Assembly: GCF_003412465.1 (NCBI RefSeq) | Contig: NZ_QTJV01000006.1 | Location: forward strand, 496,001 to 560,000 | Length of the DNA stretch: 64,000 bases | DNA from: Chitinophaga silvisoli | GTDB taxonomy: Bacteria > Bacteroidota > Bacteroidia > Chitinophagales > Chitinophagaceae | Direction of reading: 5' to 3' | Shown: positions 17,230 to 26,884 of the stretch, piece after piece | Numbering within the stretch: position 1 is the stretch's first letter | Layout: the number at the start of each line of letters is the position of its first letter | Notes under the pieces: generated by a model | Database searches by the model: none | Told to the model about the DNA's origin: nothing | What the model saw: only the letters and a program-made list of their open reading frames with translations | Program-made: the position numbers and the translations under genes

Positions 17230-17314
17230 AAGGTTGTATCAAAAGTAAATTCCCGCTGATCTGACTGAGAAAATATTTTCCTCAATATCTCCGGATTACT
17301 TTTGATACAACCTT
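17230..17314. terminator. long hairpin, member 3 of a shared terminator family
   Basis: Perfect 19-bp arms (AAGGTTGTATCAAAAGTAA and its complement) enclose a 47-base loop between two convergent genes. The A run before and T run after it would allow termination in both directions. The stem sequence repeats that of 6361-6418. Confidence 0.75.
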
Positions 17315-18913
17315 TTATTTTTCTAATCTGATCACAAGGCCTTCATCTCCATCCAAACTAATCGTATCGGTCAAATAAATTCCTTCTGATTCCGGTATGG
17401 TAGCTATTTCCACTTTCCCTGAAAAACTGAAATGAGGCGGTCTGAAATAACAAGGCCAGTGCGTGAGATTCAGGACTATTAAAAACGAATCCGCTCCTTC
17501 TGCCTCCCGCATATAAGCCAGCATCTGGTTATCTGCATATACAGGTACATAACTTCCTGCATCAAGTGCTGGCTCATTTGTTCTCAATGAAATTAAACGC
17601 TTGTGCAGGGTGAGCATAGAATACGGATCCTGCTGCTGCATCTCTACATTCGCCCTGTGAGAAATTTTCGATAAGCGCAGCCAGGGCTTGCCATCAGTAA
17701 ACCCTGCATTTTTTGAATTATCCCACTGCATAGGTGTACGCGAGGGGTCCCTGCTCAGGTTCTTATCAGGCATATTCAATCCCTGGGGATCTACGACTTC
17801 ATCAAATGGAATCGCCACATTGCGCATCGCAATTTCATCACCATAGTAAATAGTAGGTGTACCCCGCAATGTCAACAACAGCATGGCTGCAACACGGGCC
17901 TGTTGTACTCCTACCCTGCTTGCTATCCTGTGCTGGTCATGATTACTCAGCACCCAGTTAGGCCAGCCATTCACAGGCAATGCACCTTCGTACTGGTCGA
18001 TCGCAGTAGAGATCTGCAAGGCTTGCCAGGGCAGTGTGAGCAACTGGAAATTAAAAGGCAGATGTGCCCCATTATTATCCACTCCGTAATATGTCACCAA
18101 CTGGTGGATAGGAAGATAAATTTCTCCTATCATCACTCTTTCATCATCGATTTCTTCCATCACTGAGCGCATTTTATGCACCAGTTCGTGTACTTCCGGC
18201 TGATCGGTAGAATACACAGGCAGCAATTGTGAATACGTACTCATGTGCGGCTCATAATTCGGATCGGGCGGATTGTTGCGGAACTGCGCATCCTTGATCA
18301 TATGCCACATTACATCCACCCGGAAACCATCTACTCCTTTCTTTAGCCAGAAACGCATGACATCGAACATAGCCTGTTGTACTTCGGGATTGCGCCAGTT
18401 CAGATCGGGCTGTTCCCTTAAGAATGCATGGTAGTAATATTGCTGCGTAGTATGATCCCATTCCCAGGCATTACCTCCAAACATACTCAGCCAGTTGTTC
18501 GGTACGCCGCCATCAGGCAAAGGATCGTGCCAGATGTACCAGTCACGCTTCGGGTTATCCCTGCTGGAACGGGATTCCACGAACCAGGGGTGCTGATCGG
18601 AAGTATGATTAGGTACCAGGTCCAGCAATAATTTCATGCCCCGCTTATGTACTGCTTCAAGTAAATTATCGAAGTCCGCCATGTCGCCAAACAATGGATG
18701 AATGCCTGTATAATCGGAAATATCATATCCAAAATCTGCCATGGGCGAAGGATAGACGGGTGAGAGCCATAGGGCGTTGATGCCCAGCCATTGGAGGTAA
18801 TCAAGTCGCTGCAGTATGCCTTTGAGATCACCTACGCCATCGCCATTGCTGTCCTGAAAACTACGTGGGTATACCTGATAGATAATGCCTGTCTGCCACC
18901 ATTTTTTATCCAT
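17315..18913 (-). CDS. GH13 alpha-glucosidase (oligo-glucosidase type)
   Basis: A cytosolic or periplasmic alpha-amylase-superfamily enzyme without a signal peptide, so probably cytosolic. The start MDKKWWQTGIIYQVYPRSF at 18913 is typical and gives 532 residues; the frame opens further to 18976 but that part is not conserved in type. Catalytic residues: nucleophile Asp in DGFRVDVMWH, acid/base Glu in MIGEIYLP, third Asp in LSNHDQHR. The QSDxNGDGVGDL-like opening loop and LVPNHTSDQHPWF are those of oligo-1,6-glucosidase/alpha-glucosidase subfamilies. It releases glucose from short malto- or isomalto-oligosaccharides; linkage preference is not predictable. It is divergent from treZ across 100 bases, which suggests shared control. 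Confidence 0.92.
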   Translation of the reverse strand: MDKKWWQTGIIYQVYPRSFQDSNGDGVGDLKGILQRLDYLQWLGINALWLSPVYPSPMADFGYDISDYTGIHPLFGDMADFDNLLEAVHKRGMKLLLDLVPNHTSDQHPWFVESRSSRDNPKRDWYIWHDPLPDGGVPNNWLSMFGGNAWEWDHTTQQYYYHAFLREQPDLNWRNPEVQQAMFDVMRFWLKKGVDGFRVDVMWHMIKDAQFRNNPPDPNYEPHMSTYSQLLPVYSTDQPEVHELVHKMRSVMEEIDDERVMIGEIYLPIHQLVTYYGVDNNGAHLPFNFQLLTLPWQALQISTAIDQYEGALPVNGWPNWVLSNHDQHRIASRVGVQQARVAAMLLLTLRGTPTIYYGDEIAMRNVAIPFDEVVDPQGLNMPDKNLSRDPSRTPMQWDNSKNAGFTDGKPWLRLSKISHRANVEMQQQDPYSMLTLHKRLISLRTNEPALDAGSYVPVYADNQMLAYMREAEGADSFLIVLNLTHWPCYFRPPHFSFSGKVEIATIPESEGIYLTDTISLDGDEGLVIRLEK

Positions 18914-19013
18914 AAGATCCGATTTAAAGGTTCTCTTCAAGCGAACAACATTTCTGCCAAAAGTGTAACACGGCATAATCTTTTCTTATAGACCAGCATA
19001 AGTCAGCCATGAT

Positions 19014-20810
19014 ATGAAAAATACAGGGGCTTTTTACAAGCAGGATAATACATGTACATTTTGTGTATGGGCACCGGAAAAAGAGCAGGTCACACTTCAT
19101 CTTATATCCCCGGAAGACAGGTCTCTTGCAATGACCAAAGATGAGGAAGGATATTTTTCTATCACCGTAGAGAATGTCCCTCCCGGCGCAAAATATTTTT
19201 ATAACATTGATGGACAGGATCTGCCGGATCCCGCTTCCGGCTGGCAGCCGGAGGATATCTTCGGGCCATCGGCCGTGGTAGACCATGCTGCTTATGCCTG
19301 GCAGGATCAGCAGTGGCATGGATTGCCGTTTAAGGACCTCGTGTTGTATGAGGTGCATGTGGGAACTTTCTCCCCGGAAGGGACTTTTGAAGGGATTATT
19401 CCCTACCTGGACGACCTGAAAGAGACCGGCATCAATGCGCTGGAACTGATGCCGGTGTGCCAGTTTCCGGGAGAGCGGAACTGGGGCTATGACGGGGTGT
19501 ATCAGTATGCAGTACATCATTCTTATGGTGGTCCGGAAGGACTGAAGAAACTGGTAGATGCCTGTCATCAACGGGGAATTGCCGTGTTCCTGGACGTGGT
19601 GTACAATCACCTGGGGGGTGAAGGCAACTATTTTGACCGTTTTGGGCCTTATTTTTCGCAGATCTATTCTATCCCCTGGGGTAGTGCCATCAATTTCGAC
19701 GGGGCTTATTCTGACGGTCCCAAGGGCTATTTTGCAAATAATGTGATTCATTGGTTCGGCCAGTATCATATTGACGGTTTACGACTGGATGCGGTACATT
19801 GTATTTTTGATAACAGTGCAGTGACCTTGTGGGAGGTGATCCAGCATAAGGTAGAGGAGCTGAGCGCCAGTACCGGACGGAAATATTACCTCATCGGGGA
19901 GAGCGATCTGAATTCACCTTCGATACTGAAAAGCCCTACCGATGGTGGCATGGGCCTGGATGCGCAGTGGTTGGATGATTTTCACCATATCCTCTATGTG
20001 TTGCTGGATAAAGAAGGGCAGTCCCGCTATGCAGATTTTAATAAACTGGAACAATTAGCCAAGGCGTATAAGGATGGATTTGTGCATTCGGGGGAATATG
20101 TGCAGTTCAGGAAAAGACGGTATGGGCGTAGCTCTGCAGGGGTTACAGGGGAGCACTTTGTGGTCTTTAATCAAAACCATGATCAGATAGGCAACAGGGT
20201 AAAAGGGGAAAGGCTCTCCGTATTGGTGGACCAGGCAAGACTGAAGCTAGCAGCAGCGGCGATCTTCTTATCGCCTTATGTACCGATGTTATTTATGGGC
20301 GAGGAATATGGGGAGGATAACCCGTTTTTTTTCTTTGTAAGTTATAAAGAAGAGGAGCACATTAAGGGAATCCAGGAGGGAAGGAAAAAAGAATTTGAGT
20401 CGTTTTTGAAGGAGGGTGAAACATTTCCCGATCCACAATCTGAGGAAACGTTTATTCAGTCGAGGCTGGATTGGGGAAAAAGGAAGCAGGGAAAGCATAA
20501 GGAGTTGCTGGACTGGCATCGGGATTTAATTCAGTTGCGGCGCACGAACGAAATTTTGCAGAATACAATTAAGGATGATTTGTTTGTGCAGTTAATTGGG
20601 GAGAAAGGGTATGTGTTGCACAGGCAGAGCAGGAACGGGATGGAGCATTTGCTGTGCTTATTTAATTTGTCGGATGAAGAGTTGGAATATGAGATGCCGA
20701 CGTTTAAGGATGAATGGAATAAGATATTGGATTCAGAGGCAAATATCCACTCATTAAAAGCTGGTGAAATTTGCCATTTGCGCCCCACCAGTGTGGTTAT
20801 TTATGGATAG
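19014..20810 (+). CDS. treZ: malto-oligosyltrehalose trehalohydrolase
   Basis: A GH13 enzyme that releases trehalose from maltooligosyltrehalose, the product of TreY. It is 598 residues, with an N-terminal carbohydrate-binding-like domain (CVWAPEKEQVTLHL) and a TIM barrel holding ELMPVCQFPGERNWGYDGVY, the nucleophile Asp in GLRLDAVH (about 258), the acid/base Glu in LIGESD (about 295) and the third Asp in NQNHDQIGNR. PGERNWGYDG distinguishes TreZ from branching enzymes. No TreY is in the window. It is transcribed away from the GH13 alpha-glucosidase and ends at a strong bidirectional hairpin. Confidence 0.92.
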   Translation: MKNTGAFYKQDNTCTFCVWAPEKEQVTLHLISPEDRSLAMTKDEEGYFSITVENVPPGAKYFYNIDGQDLPDPASGWQPEDIFGPSAVVDHAAYAWQDQQWHGLPFKDLVLYEVHVGTFSPEGTFEGIIPYLDDLKETGINALELMPVCQFPGERNWGYDGVYQYAVHHSYGGPEGLKKLVDACHQRGIAVFLDVVYNHLGGEGNYFDRFGPYFSQIYSIPWGSAINFDGAYSDGPKGYFANNVIHWFGQYHIDGLRLDAVHCIFDNSAVTLWEVIQHKVEELSASTGRKYYLIGESDLNSPSILKSPTDGGMGLDAQWLDDFHHILYVLLDKEGQSRYADFNKLEQLAKAYKDGFVHSGEYVQFRKRRYGRSSAGVTGEHFVVFNQNHDQIGNRVKGERLSVLVDQARLKLAAAAIFLSPYVPMLFMGEEYGEDNPFFFFVSYKEEEHIKGIQEGRKKEFESFLKEGETFPDPQSEETFIQSRLDWGKRKQGKHKELLDWHRDLIQLRRTNEILQNTIKDDLFVQLIGEKGYVLHRQSRNGMEHLLCLFNLSDEELEYEMPTFKDEWNKILDSEANIHSLKAGEICHLRPTSVVIYG

Positions 20811-20820
20811 TCAATAAAAG

Positions 20821-20852
20821 AAAACGCTTTTGCCGGGTGGCAAAAGCGTTTT
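20821..20852. terminator. bidirectional terminator between treZ and parC
   Basis: AAAACGCTTTTGCC-gggt-GGCAAAAGCGTTTT is a perfect 14-bp stem with a 4-base loop, with A/T runs on both sides. It ends treZ on the plus strand and the parE operon on the minus strand. Confidence 0.85.
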
Positions 20853-20857
20853 TAATT

Positions 20858-23398
20858 TTAAAATAATTCTCCTTGCGGATTACCATTTCCTTCATCCGGT
20901 TCTTCTTCTTCAGAAGCCAGCTCCGCACTAATCAAGTCATCACCTGCGATCCGCGTACCGACAGTCTTCCAGCCTGTCACTTCCACAAACTCAGCCAGGT
21001 CAATCTCCTCCTCTTCCGGGTTCCGTTTCTTTCCTGTTTTCAGCAGGATCACCGGTTCAGAATGCGTGGTGATCATTTCCAGGTAATTACCCTGACCTTC
21101 CTTAATAAATGAGAACTTATTATTCAGCGTCTGGGTTTCAATCTTGAACCGCTTTGCATTGAATTGCTTTTTATCTGCATCAAAGTAAATCGCGGATACG
21201 ATCTTCTCCGGATTGAATTTCTCTATATACACCAGCTCATTCGGATCGTAACGGTTGGTCAGTTCAAAGTTAGTCAGCTCATATGTACCGTTTTTAAACG
21301 CTACAAACACCTTGTCTTCACCTTCAAATGAACCAATGTACACACCTCTCTCTTCTGTGTTCAGCCGGCCGACCTGGTCATCGTACCAGAGCTTCTGCCC
21401 TGCTAAGGTAGATACACCTGCTTCTTTGAACTTCACGGTACGGATCGGGTACTTCGTCACCTGGTTACCCATTGAGTTACGACCCTTGATAGCGATCGTT
21501 TCAAAGAACAGGTCGAACTCCTTGTTCCTTGCCGCACAGTTAGGGCTCAGGCGAATGCTCACTACCTCTGCTTCACCATTCGGATTCGCTGTGAAGTAAT
21601 GCACCTTGGAGTTCTTCTCTCCTTTGGTAGTCAGGTCGTATTCTTTATTGAGGGTGATACCTGTTACATTGAAGCGCTTCGCATAGCTGATACCTGACTT
21701 ACCATCCACATAAATCATGTTGTAAGTAGTACGTTCATCCCCCTTGCGGAAGATATCGATATGAATGATATCCTTACCTACGAAGGTTTTATCGGCTACC
21801 TTGGTCACCAGCATCTTACCATCTTTGCGGAAGATAATGATGTTGTCAAGGTCAGAACAATCTGCTACGAATTCATCTTTTTTCAGGGAAGTACCTACGA
21901 AACCTTCTGCGCGGTTTACATAGATCTTTGTATTCGCCATCGCGACCTGCTGTACCTGGATGGTATCGAAGGTCTTGATTTCGGTAATACGCTCACGGCC
22001 CTTGCCATACTTCTTCTGGAGACCTTCGTAGTAAGATACGGTAAAGTCTACCAGGTTTGCCAGGTCATGTTTTACCTGTTTGATATCTGCATCGATCGCT
22101 TTGATCTGTTCGTTCAGTTCATTGATATCGAGACGGTAGATACGGCGAACCGGCTTCTCAGTCAGTTTCACAATATCCTCACGCATGATCTCCCGCTTCA
22201 GGTTCTTCTTATAAGGTACAAAGCGCTTGTCGATCGCAGCGATCACGGCATCCCAGTCTTTATGCTTTTCTTCCAGCTCCTTGTAAATCTGCTTTTCGAA
22301 GAAGATCTTTTCCAGGGAGGTGTAGTGCCATTTTTCCTGCAGTTCATTCAGCTTGATTTCCAGCTCACGTTTCAGCAGGTCTTTGGTGAACTCAGCGGAA
22401 TATTTGAGCAGGTCAGAAACGGTAATGAAGCGCGGTTTATCTTCTACAATCACGCAGGCATTGGGAGAAATAGAGATCTCGCAATCGGTGAATGCATACA
22501 GCGCATCGATGGTGATATCAGGAGAAATCCCCGGTGCCAGCTGTACCTCGATTTCAACATCCTTGGCAGTATTATCTACTACTTTTTTGATCTTGATCTT
22601 ACCGGTATCGTTTGCTTTTACGATAGATTCCATCAGGGCGGTGGTGGTTACACCATAAGGCACGTCCTTCACGATGAGGGTCTTTTTGTCCTTCTCTTCT
22701 ATGTGGGCACGTACACGTACTTTACCACCACGCTTACCATCGTTGTAGTTAGCGATGTCGATCATACCGCCGGTCATGAAGTCCGGGTAGAGTTCGAACT
22801 TCCTGCCTCGCAGGTATTTTATAGAAGCATCAATCAGTTCGTTGAAGTTGTGCGGCAGGATCTTGGTAGACAGGCCCACGGCGATACCTTCAGCACCCTG
22901 TGCGAGCAGCAGGGGGAACTTCATAGGCAGTGCCAGCGGCTCGTTTTTACGGCCATCGTAACTTACCTGCCAGGAGGTCGTCTTTGGGTTGTAGGCTACA
23001 TCCAGCGCAAATTTAGAGAGGCGAGCCTCAATGTAACGGGCTGCTGCCGCATCGTCGCCGGTGCGTACATCCCCCCAGTTACCCTGTGTGTCGATCAACA
23101 GGTCTTTCTGCCCCAGGTTCACGATAGCATCTCCGATGGAGGCATCACCATGCGGGTGATACTGCATGGTAGAACCGATAATGTTGGCCACCTTGTTAAA
23201 GCGTCCGTCATCCAGTTCCTTCATGGCATGAAGAATACGACGTTGTACTGGCTTTAATCCATCTTCCACGCTGGGTACAGCACGCTCCAATATGACATAG
23301 GAAGCGTAATCCAGGAACCAGCTTTCATACATTCCCCCGATGTGGGTAATGTTATGTAAGGATTCGTCCGTTGGTTGTGTATTATCGATGTCGCTCAT
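20858..23398 (-). CDS. parC: DNA topoisomerase IV subunit A
   Basis: The 846-residue protein cuts and rejoins DNA in the type IIA topoisomerase that unlinks daughter chromosomes. Motifs: the N-terminal YASYVILERAVPSVEDGLKP, LKPVQRRILHAM, the quinolone region HPHGDASIGDAIV, the catalytic Tyr in AAARYIEARLS, and a C-terminal beta-pinwheel. ParC rather than GyrA is inferred because the ParE-type subunit lies in the same operon and the terminal tail is short and acidic (SEEEEPDEGNGN). Where E. coli GyrA has Ser83 this protein has Ala, which I recall as usual for ParC of this phylum. The last gene of a four-gene operon, starting 3 bases after the cupin gene. Confidence 0.93.
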   Translation of the reverse strand: MSDIDNTQPTDESLHNITHIGGMYESWFLDYASYVILERAVPSVEDGLKPVQRRILHAMKELDDGRFNKVANIIGSTMQYHPHGDASIGDAIVNLGQKDLLIDTQGNWGDVRTGDDAAAARYIEARLSKFALDVAYNPKTTSWQVSYDGRKNEPLALPMKFPLLLAQGAEGIAVGLSTKILPHNFNELIDASIKYLRGRKFELYPDFMTGGMIDIANYNDGKRGGKVRVRAHIEEKDKKTLIVKDVPYGVTTTALMESIVKANDTGKIKIKKVVDNTAKDVEIEVQLAPGISPDITIDALYAFTDCEISISPNACVIVEDKPRFITVSDLLKYSAEFTKDLLKRELEIKLNELQEKWHYTSLEKIFFEKQIYKELEEKHKDWDAVIAAIDKRFVPYKKNLKREIMREDIVKLTEKPVRRIYRLDINELNEQIKAIDADIKQVKHDLANLVDFTVSYYEGLQKKYGKGRERITEIKTFDTIQVQQVAMANTKIYVNRAEGFVGTSLKKDEFVADCSDLDNIIIFRKDGKMLVTKVADKTFVGKDIIHIDIFRKGDERTTYNMIYVDGKSGISYAKRFNVTGITLNKEYDLTTKGEKNSKVHYFTANPNGEAEVVSIRLSPNCAARNKEFDLFFETIAIKGRNSMGNQVTKYPIRTVKFKEAGVSTLAGQKLWYDDQVGRLNTEERGVYIGSFEGEDKVFVAFKNGTYELTNFELTNRYDPNELVYIEKFNPEKIVSAIYFDADKKQFNAKRFKIETQTLNNKFSFIKEGQGNYLEMITTHSEPVILLKTGKKRNPEEEEIDLAEFVEVTGWKTVGTRIAGDDLISAELASEEEEPDEGNGNPQGELF

Positions 23399-23401
23399 AA
23401 T

Positions 23402-23800
23402 CTATTTGTTGATCATCTTTTCAAATTCATCTCTCCAGATCCGCACCGAGTCATTCCGCACATCGTCCATGGAGTTCATTTCTATAAAGCAGCAGTCGGT
23501 GTCGGCTACCAGCTGATGCCATACCAGGATAGGTACTTCTATTCTGGCAGGAGCAATGGCCCTGGTGGTCTGAATGCTGCCGCCGCCCAAAGGACACCAG
23601 TGGATGCTGGCTTCTCCTGTGAGGAGGTACAATATTTCAGGATTCTTACCGGCACTTTTGCCTTCGTGGTAATGCTGTCCGCTGCTGCTGCCAGCTTTTC
23701 GGTAGCAAAGGATCATTTCGCCGGTACGGTCACTGGACCATATGTGGTTACTCCCTCTGTTGTCGGCACCTACCAGTTCTACTGGTGTTACTTTGATCAT
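23402..23800 (-). CDS. cupin-domain protein in the topoisomerase IV operon
   Basis: A 132-residue single cupin. The first motif includes GQHYHEGKSAGKNPEILYLL (His, His, Glu metal ligands) and the second the IEVPILVWHQLV segment with a His. The fold is a small beta-barrel that could bind a metal or sugar ligand; function is unknown. There is no signal peptide, so it is cytosolic. It starts 2 bases after the DUF1835 stop codon and its stop is 3 bases before parC, so translation is probably coupled. Confidence 0.85.
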   Translation of the reverse strand: MIKVTPVELVGADNRGSNHIWSSDRTGEMILCYRKAGSSSGQHYHEGKSAGKNPEILYLLTGEASIHWCPLGGGSIQTTRAIAPARIEVPILVWHQLVADTDCCFIEMNSMDDVRNDSVRIWRDEFEKMINK

Positions 23801-23802
23801 GA

Positions 23803-24651
23803 TTATACCAGTTTAACTTCGAAGTCTTTGCTCGTTTTCAGTTCACCCTTACTTTCCAGTTTCCCCTGTTTCACCAGTTCTTTCACACGCCAGCCCAGGT
23901 ATTGGTCCATGACAGGATATTTCATCTTACCAGTTACCTGGTTGACAACTTTATTCGCTTTCTGGAATTCTGCATTGCTTGCAGCCAGCAGGTCTTTATC
24001 GTAAAAAGTAGCCGGCTCACCTCTCAGTTTCTTTCCTCCTTCCAGCAAGCGGATGCCTGCATTCTCGTTCATCAGGCGGCTCCATTCATCACCATCCAGT
24101 TCGAATTCCGCCAGGGAAATCGCCCTTGCCAGTTTCTTTGCTTTCAGGAATTCTTTCGGGAGAATCTGATGCAGGTGAGTGGGATAAAAAACACCTCCTT
24201 TTTCATTCAGGAAAGGAAGGTTGTTGAGATAGATGATGAAGATACGGCCTGCGAAGTCATAGAGTTGACTTACCAGCCAGAAATAACCGGTCACATCACG
24301 GGCATTCTGCCCTGCCCAGATCCATACCTGGAGTTCGGGATCTGCCTTGAGACGTGCTTTGAGTGCTTTGAACTTTTCCGGGTCAGGGCTGGTTTCCTCT
24401 TCTACAGGTTGCGCTTCTGTCTCGTTTTCGATCAGTACAGGCGCAGCAGGTGCCGGTTCTACCCCTGCCAGCTGGTTCCACCATTGGCGGCGACCAGCCT
24501 GTCCATCTTTAGTATCGAGTATGAACAAGGGGCCGATGGACAGATCATCCTCAAAATACAGGATGTCTCCCTTCAGCTGCTCATCCAGTTCAAACGCGCC
24601 CTGAATGGGGGCTACGGATGATTCACCAAATACGATATGCACCGTTTCCAT
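23803..24651 (-). CDS. DUF1835 / DUF3658-type protein in the topoisomerase IV operon
   Basis: The 282-residue cytosolic protein has the DUF1835 opening (HIVFGESSVAPIQGAF, GDILYFEDDLSIGPL) followed by an acidic linker with many Glu and Pro residues, then a DUF3658-like C-terminal part (KLARAISLAEFELDGDEWSR). DUF1835 proteins occur widely in Bacteroidota with no known activity; a nucleotide- or nucleic-acid-related role has been guessed only from context. It lies 7 bases after parE and 2 bases before the cupin gene. Confidence 0.8.
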   Translation of the reverse strand: METVHIVFGESSVAPIQGAFELDEQLKGDILYFEDDLSIGPLFILDTKDGQAGRRQWWNQLAGVEPAPAAPVLIENETEAQPVEEETSPDPEKFKALKARLKADPELQVWIWAGQNARDVTGYFWLVSQLYDFAGRIFIIYLNNLPFLNEKGGVFYPTHLHQILPKEFLKAKKLARAISLAEFELDGDEWSRLMNENAGIRLLEGGKKLRGEPATFYDKDLLAASNAEFQKANKVVNQVTGKMKYPVMDQYLGWRVKELVKQGKLESKGELKTSKDFEVKLV

Positions 24652-24658
24652 TCAGTCT

Positions 24659-26560
24659 TTATTCTGCTTCTTCAATCAGGTCTTTTTCGTACCTGAGGTT
24701 ACCAATAATAAATTCCTGCCTTGTCTGGGTATTCTTGCCCATATAGTATTCCAGCAGTTTCTGGATATGTGTGTCCTTGGACAGGATCACCGGTTCCACC
24801 TTCATATCATCATTGATGAAGGTGCCAAATTCCTCGGGAGAGATCTCTCCCAGACCTTTGAACCGGGTGATTTCCGGTTTGTTGCCCAGTTTTTTGATCG
24901 CTTTCTGTTTCTCTTCTTCTGAGTAACAATAGATAGTTGTCTGCTTGTTACGCACACGGAAGAGGGGTGTCTCCAGGATGTACAGGTGACCATTCTTCAC
25001 CAGGTCCGGGAAAAACTGCAGGAAGAAGGTCAGCAACAGCAGGCGGATGTGCATACCATCCACATCGGCATCGGTAGCTACTACGATCCTGTTGTAACGC
25101 AGGCCTTCCAGTCCTTCCTCGATGTTCAGCGCATGCTGGAGCAGGTTGAACTCCTCATTTTCATACACGATCTTCTTGGTCAGACCAAAACTGTTCAGTG
25201 GTTTACCACGCAGACTGAATACTGCCTGTGTTTCCACGTTGCGTGACTTGGTAATGGAACCGCTGGCACTGTCACCTTCTGTAATGAAGATGGTCGTGTT
25301 CAGGCGTTTATTTTCCAGGTCTCCTTTATCTCTTGAAGGTATTTCGTCATTGAAGTGCAGGCGGCAGTCGCGCAGCTTGCGGTTGTGCAGGTTCGCTTTC
25401 TTCGCTCTTTCATTTGCCAGTTTCTTGATACCCGCCAGTTCTTTACGCTCACGTTCACTCTGCTCGATACGGCGCTTCAGGGCATCGGCAGTAGCAGGGT
25501 TCTTGTGCAGGAAGTCGTCCAGGCTCTTGGAGAGGAATTCCAGCACGAAGGCCTTCATTGAAGGACCACCTTCATAAACAGTGAGGGATCCCAGCTTGGT
25601 TTTGGTCTGGGATTCGAACACCGGTTCCTGTACCCTTACTGAAATAGCCGCACAGATAGAGGTACGGATGTCAGTTGCTTCGTAGTCTTTCTTGTAGAAG
25701 TCCCTTACGGTCTTTACGAAGGCCTCACGGAAAGCTGCCAGGTGCGTACCACCCTGGGTGGTGTGCTGACCGTTTACAAAGGAGTAGTATTCCTCACCGT
25801 ATTGGCTGGCATGGGTGATGGCCACTTCAATATCCTCCCCTCTTAAATGAATAATGGGGTAGCGCAGTTCATCCTCATTGGTTTTGCGCTGCAGCAGGTC
25901 CAGTAATCCATTTTTAGAGACGTATTTCTTATCGTTGAAGTTGATGGTAAGACCTGCGTTCAGGAAACAATAGTTCCAGATCTGGTTTTCCAGGAACTCG
26001 GGGATATAACGGTAATTGCGGAATACGGTATCATCCGGGGTAAAAGTCACCAGGGTACCGTTGGGTTCCTTGGTAGGTCCTTCCTTGTGTTCCCTGGTCA
26101 GAACGCCTCGCTCGAACTCGGCTACCTTGGAGCGGCCATCGCGGATGGATTCCACGCGGAAGTAATTGGAAAGCGCGTTCACTGCTTTGGTACCCACCCC
26201 ATTCAGACCCACAGATTTCTGGAAGGCCTTACTATCGTACTTGGCACCGGTGTTGATCTTACTCACCACGTCTACCACCTTTCCGAGGGGAATACCACGC
26301 CCGAAGTCGCGGATCGTTACACTATGTTCTGTCACTTTAATATCCACCTGCTTGCCGAAGCCCATTGTGTGCTCGTCAATACAGTTATCTACCACCTCTT
26401 TCAGCAAAATATAGATACCATCGTCCATACTGGAACCATCTCCCAGCTTACCGATGTACATACCCGGACGAAGGCGGATGTGTTCGCGCCAGTCCAGCGA
26501 GCGTATGGAGTCTTCGGTATAGGCTGCTGCTGTTAGATCTTTCTTATCCGTGTTAGCCAT
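24659..26560 (-). CDS. parE: DNA topoisomerase IV subunit B
   Basis: This 633-residue ATPase subunit drives strand passage by topoisomerase IV. It has the GHKL ATP site (LLKEVVDNCIDEHTMGFG, FGRGIPLGKV, GLNGVGTKAVNALS), the transducer, the TOPRIM signature TEGDSASGSITK with Glu, and DADVDGMHIR with the metal Asp pair. Start at MANTDKKDLTA (26560) is preferred; the frame extends six codons upstream, but the shorter start is typical. The absence of the long GyrB insert and the operon with parC indicate ParE rather than GyrB. First gene of the operon; the promoter lies within 26561-26884. Confidence 0.93.
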   Translation of the reverse strand: MANTDKKDLTAAAYTEDSIRSLDWREHIRLRPGMYIGKLGDGSSMDDGIYILLKEVVDNCIDEHTMGFGKQVDIKVTEHSVTIRDFGRGIPLGKVVDVVSKINTGAKYDSKAFQKSVGLNGVGTKAVNALSNYFRVESIRDGRSKVAEFERGVLTREHKEGPTKEPNGTLVTFTPDDTVFRNYRYIPEFLENQIWNYCFLNAGLTINFNDKKYVSKNGLLDLLQRKTNEDELRYPIIHLRGEDIEVAITHASQYGEEYYSFVNGQHTTQGGTHLAAFREAFVKTVRDFYKKDYEATDIRTSICAAISVRVQEPVFESQTKTKLGSLTVYEGGPSMKAFVLEFLSKSLDDFLHKNPATADALKRRIEQSERERKELAGIKKLANERAKKANLHNRKLRDCRLHFNDEIPSRDKGDLENKRLNTTIFITEGDSASGSITKSRNVETQAVFSLRGKPLNSFGLTKKIVYENEEFNLLQHALNIEEGLEGLRYNRIVVATDADVDGMHIRLLLLTFFLQFFPDLVKNGHLYILETPLFRVRNKQTTIYCYSEEEKQKAIKKLGNKPEITRFKGLGEISPEEFGTFINDDMKVEPVILSKDTHIQKLLEYYMGKNTQTRQEFIIGNLRYEKDLIEEAE

Positions 26561-26884
26561 ATTATATAGAAATTCCAATTTTCAGTTCAAAATGGGGCAA
26601 ATTGCCTGACCGGGAGCAATATTACTAAAACTTTTAGCAAAATCCGGTTGCGGGCAAAAATAAAGGTTTCATTGTATGATCCCAAGTAGAAATTATACAA
26701 TATGAGGAATTAAGTGGTAAACAGGCCCTTCATATTATCAATTTCCTCCCTGCTTTCCGGTATTTTTCATAAAAACCCATGCAAAATTACACTTAAATGT
26801 TACTCAGTGCATTACCTTTACATGAGTAAATTTTCTATATTTACGAAGTAACATTCTTTTGTCTTAACACCTATGTCCTAAACT
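26561..26884. other. intergenic region upstream of parE and the tiny membrane genes
   Basis: About 320 bases, AT rich, without a gene. It separates parE on the minus strand from the small plus-strand ORFs and should carry divergent promoters. I see no strong dyad and no perfect TAnnTTTG with partner; TACCTTTA near 26813 is close. Confidence 0.4.

Noticed and set aside
18924..19769. 281-codon minus-strand frame inside treZ
   Set aside because: Antisense to treZ; translation not protein-like.
21761..23257. 498-codon plus-strand frame inside parC
   Set aside because: Antisense to parC, with no family similarity in its translation.
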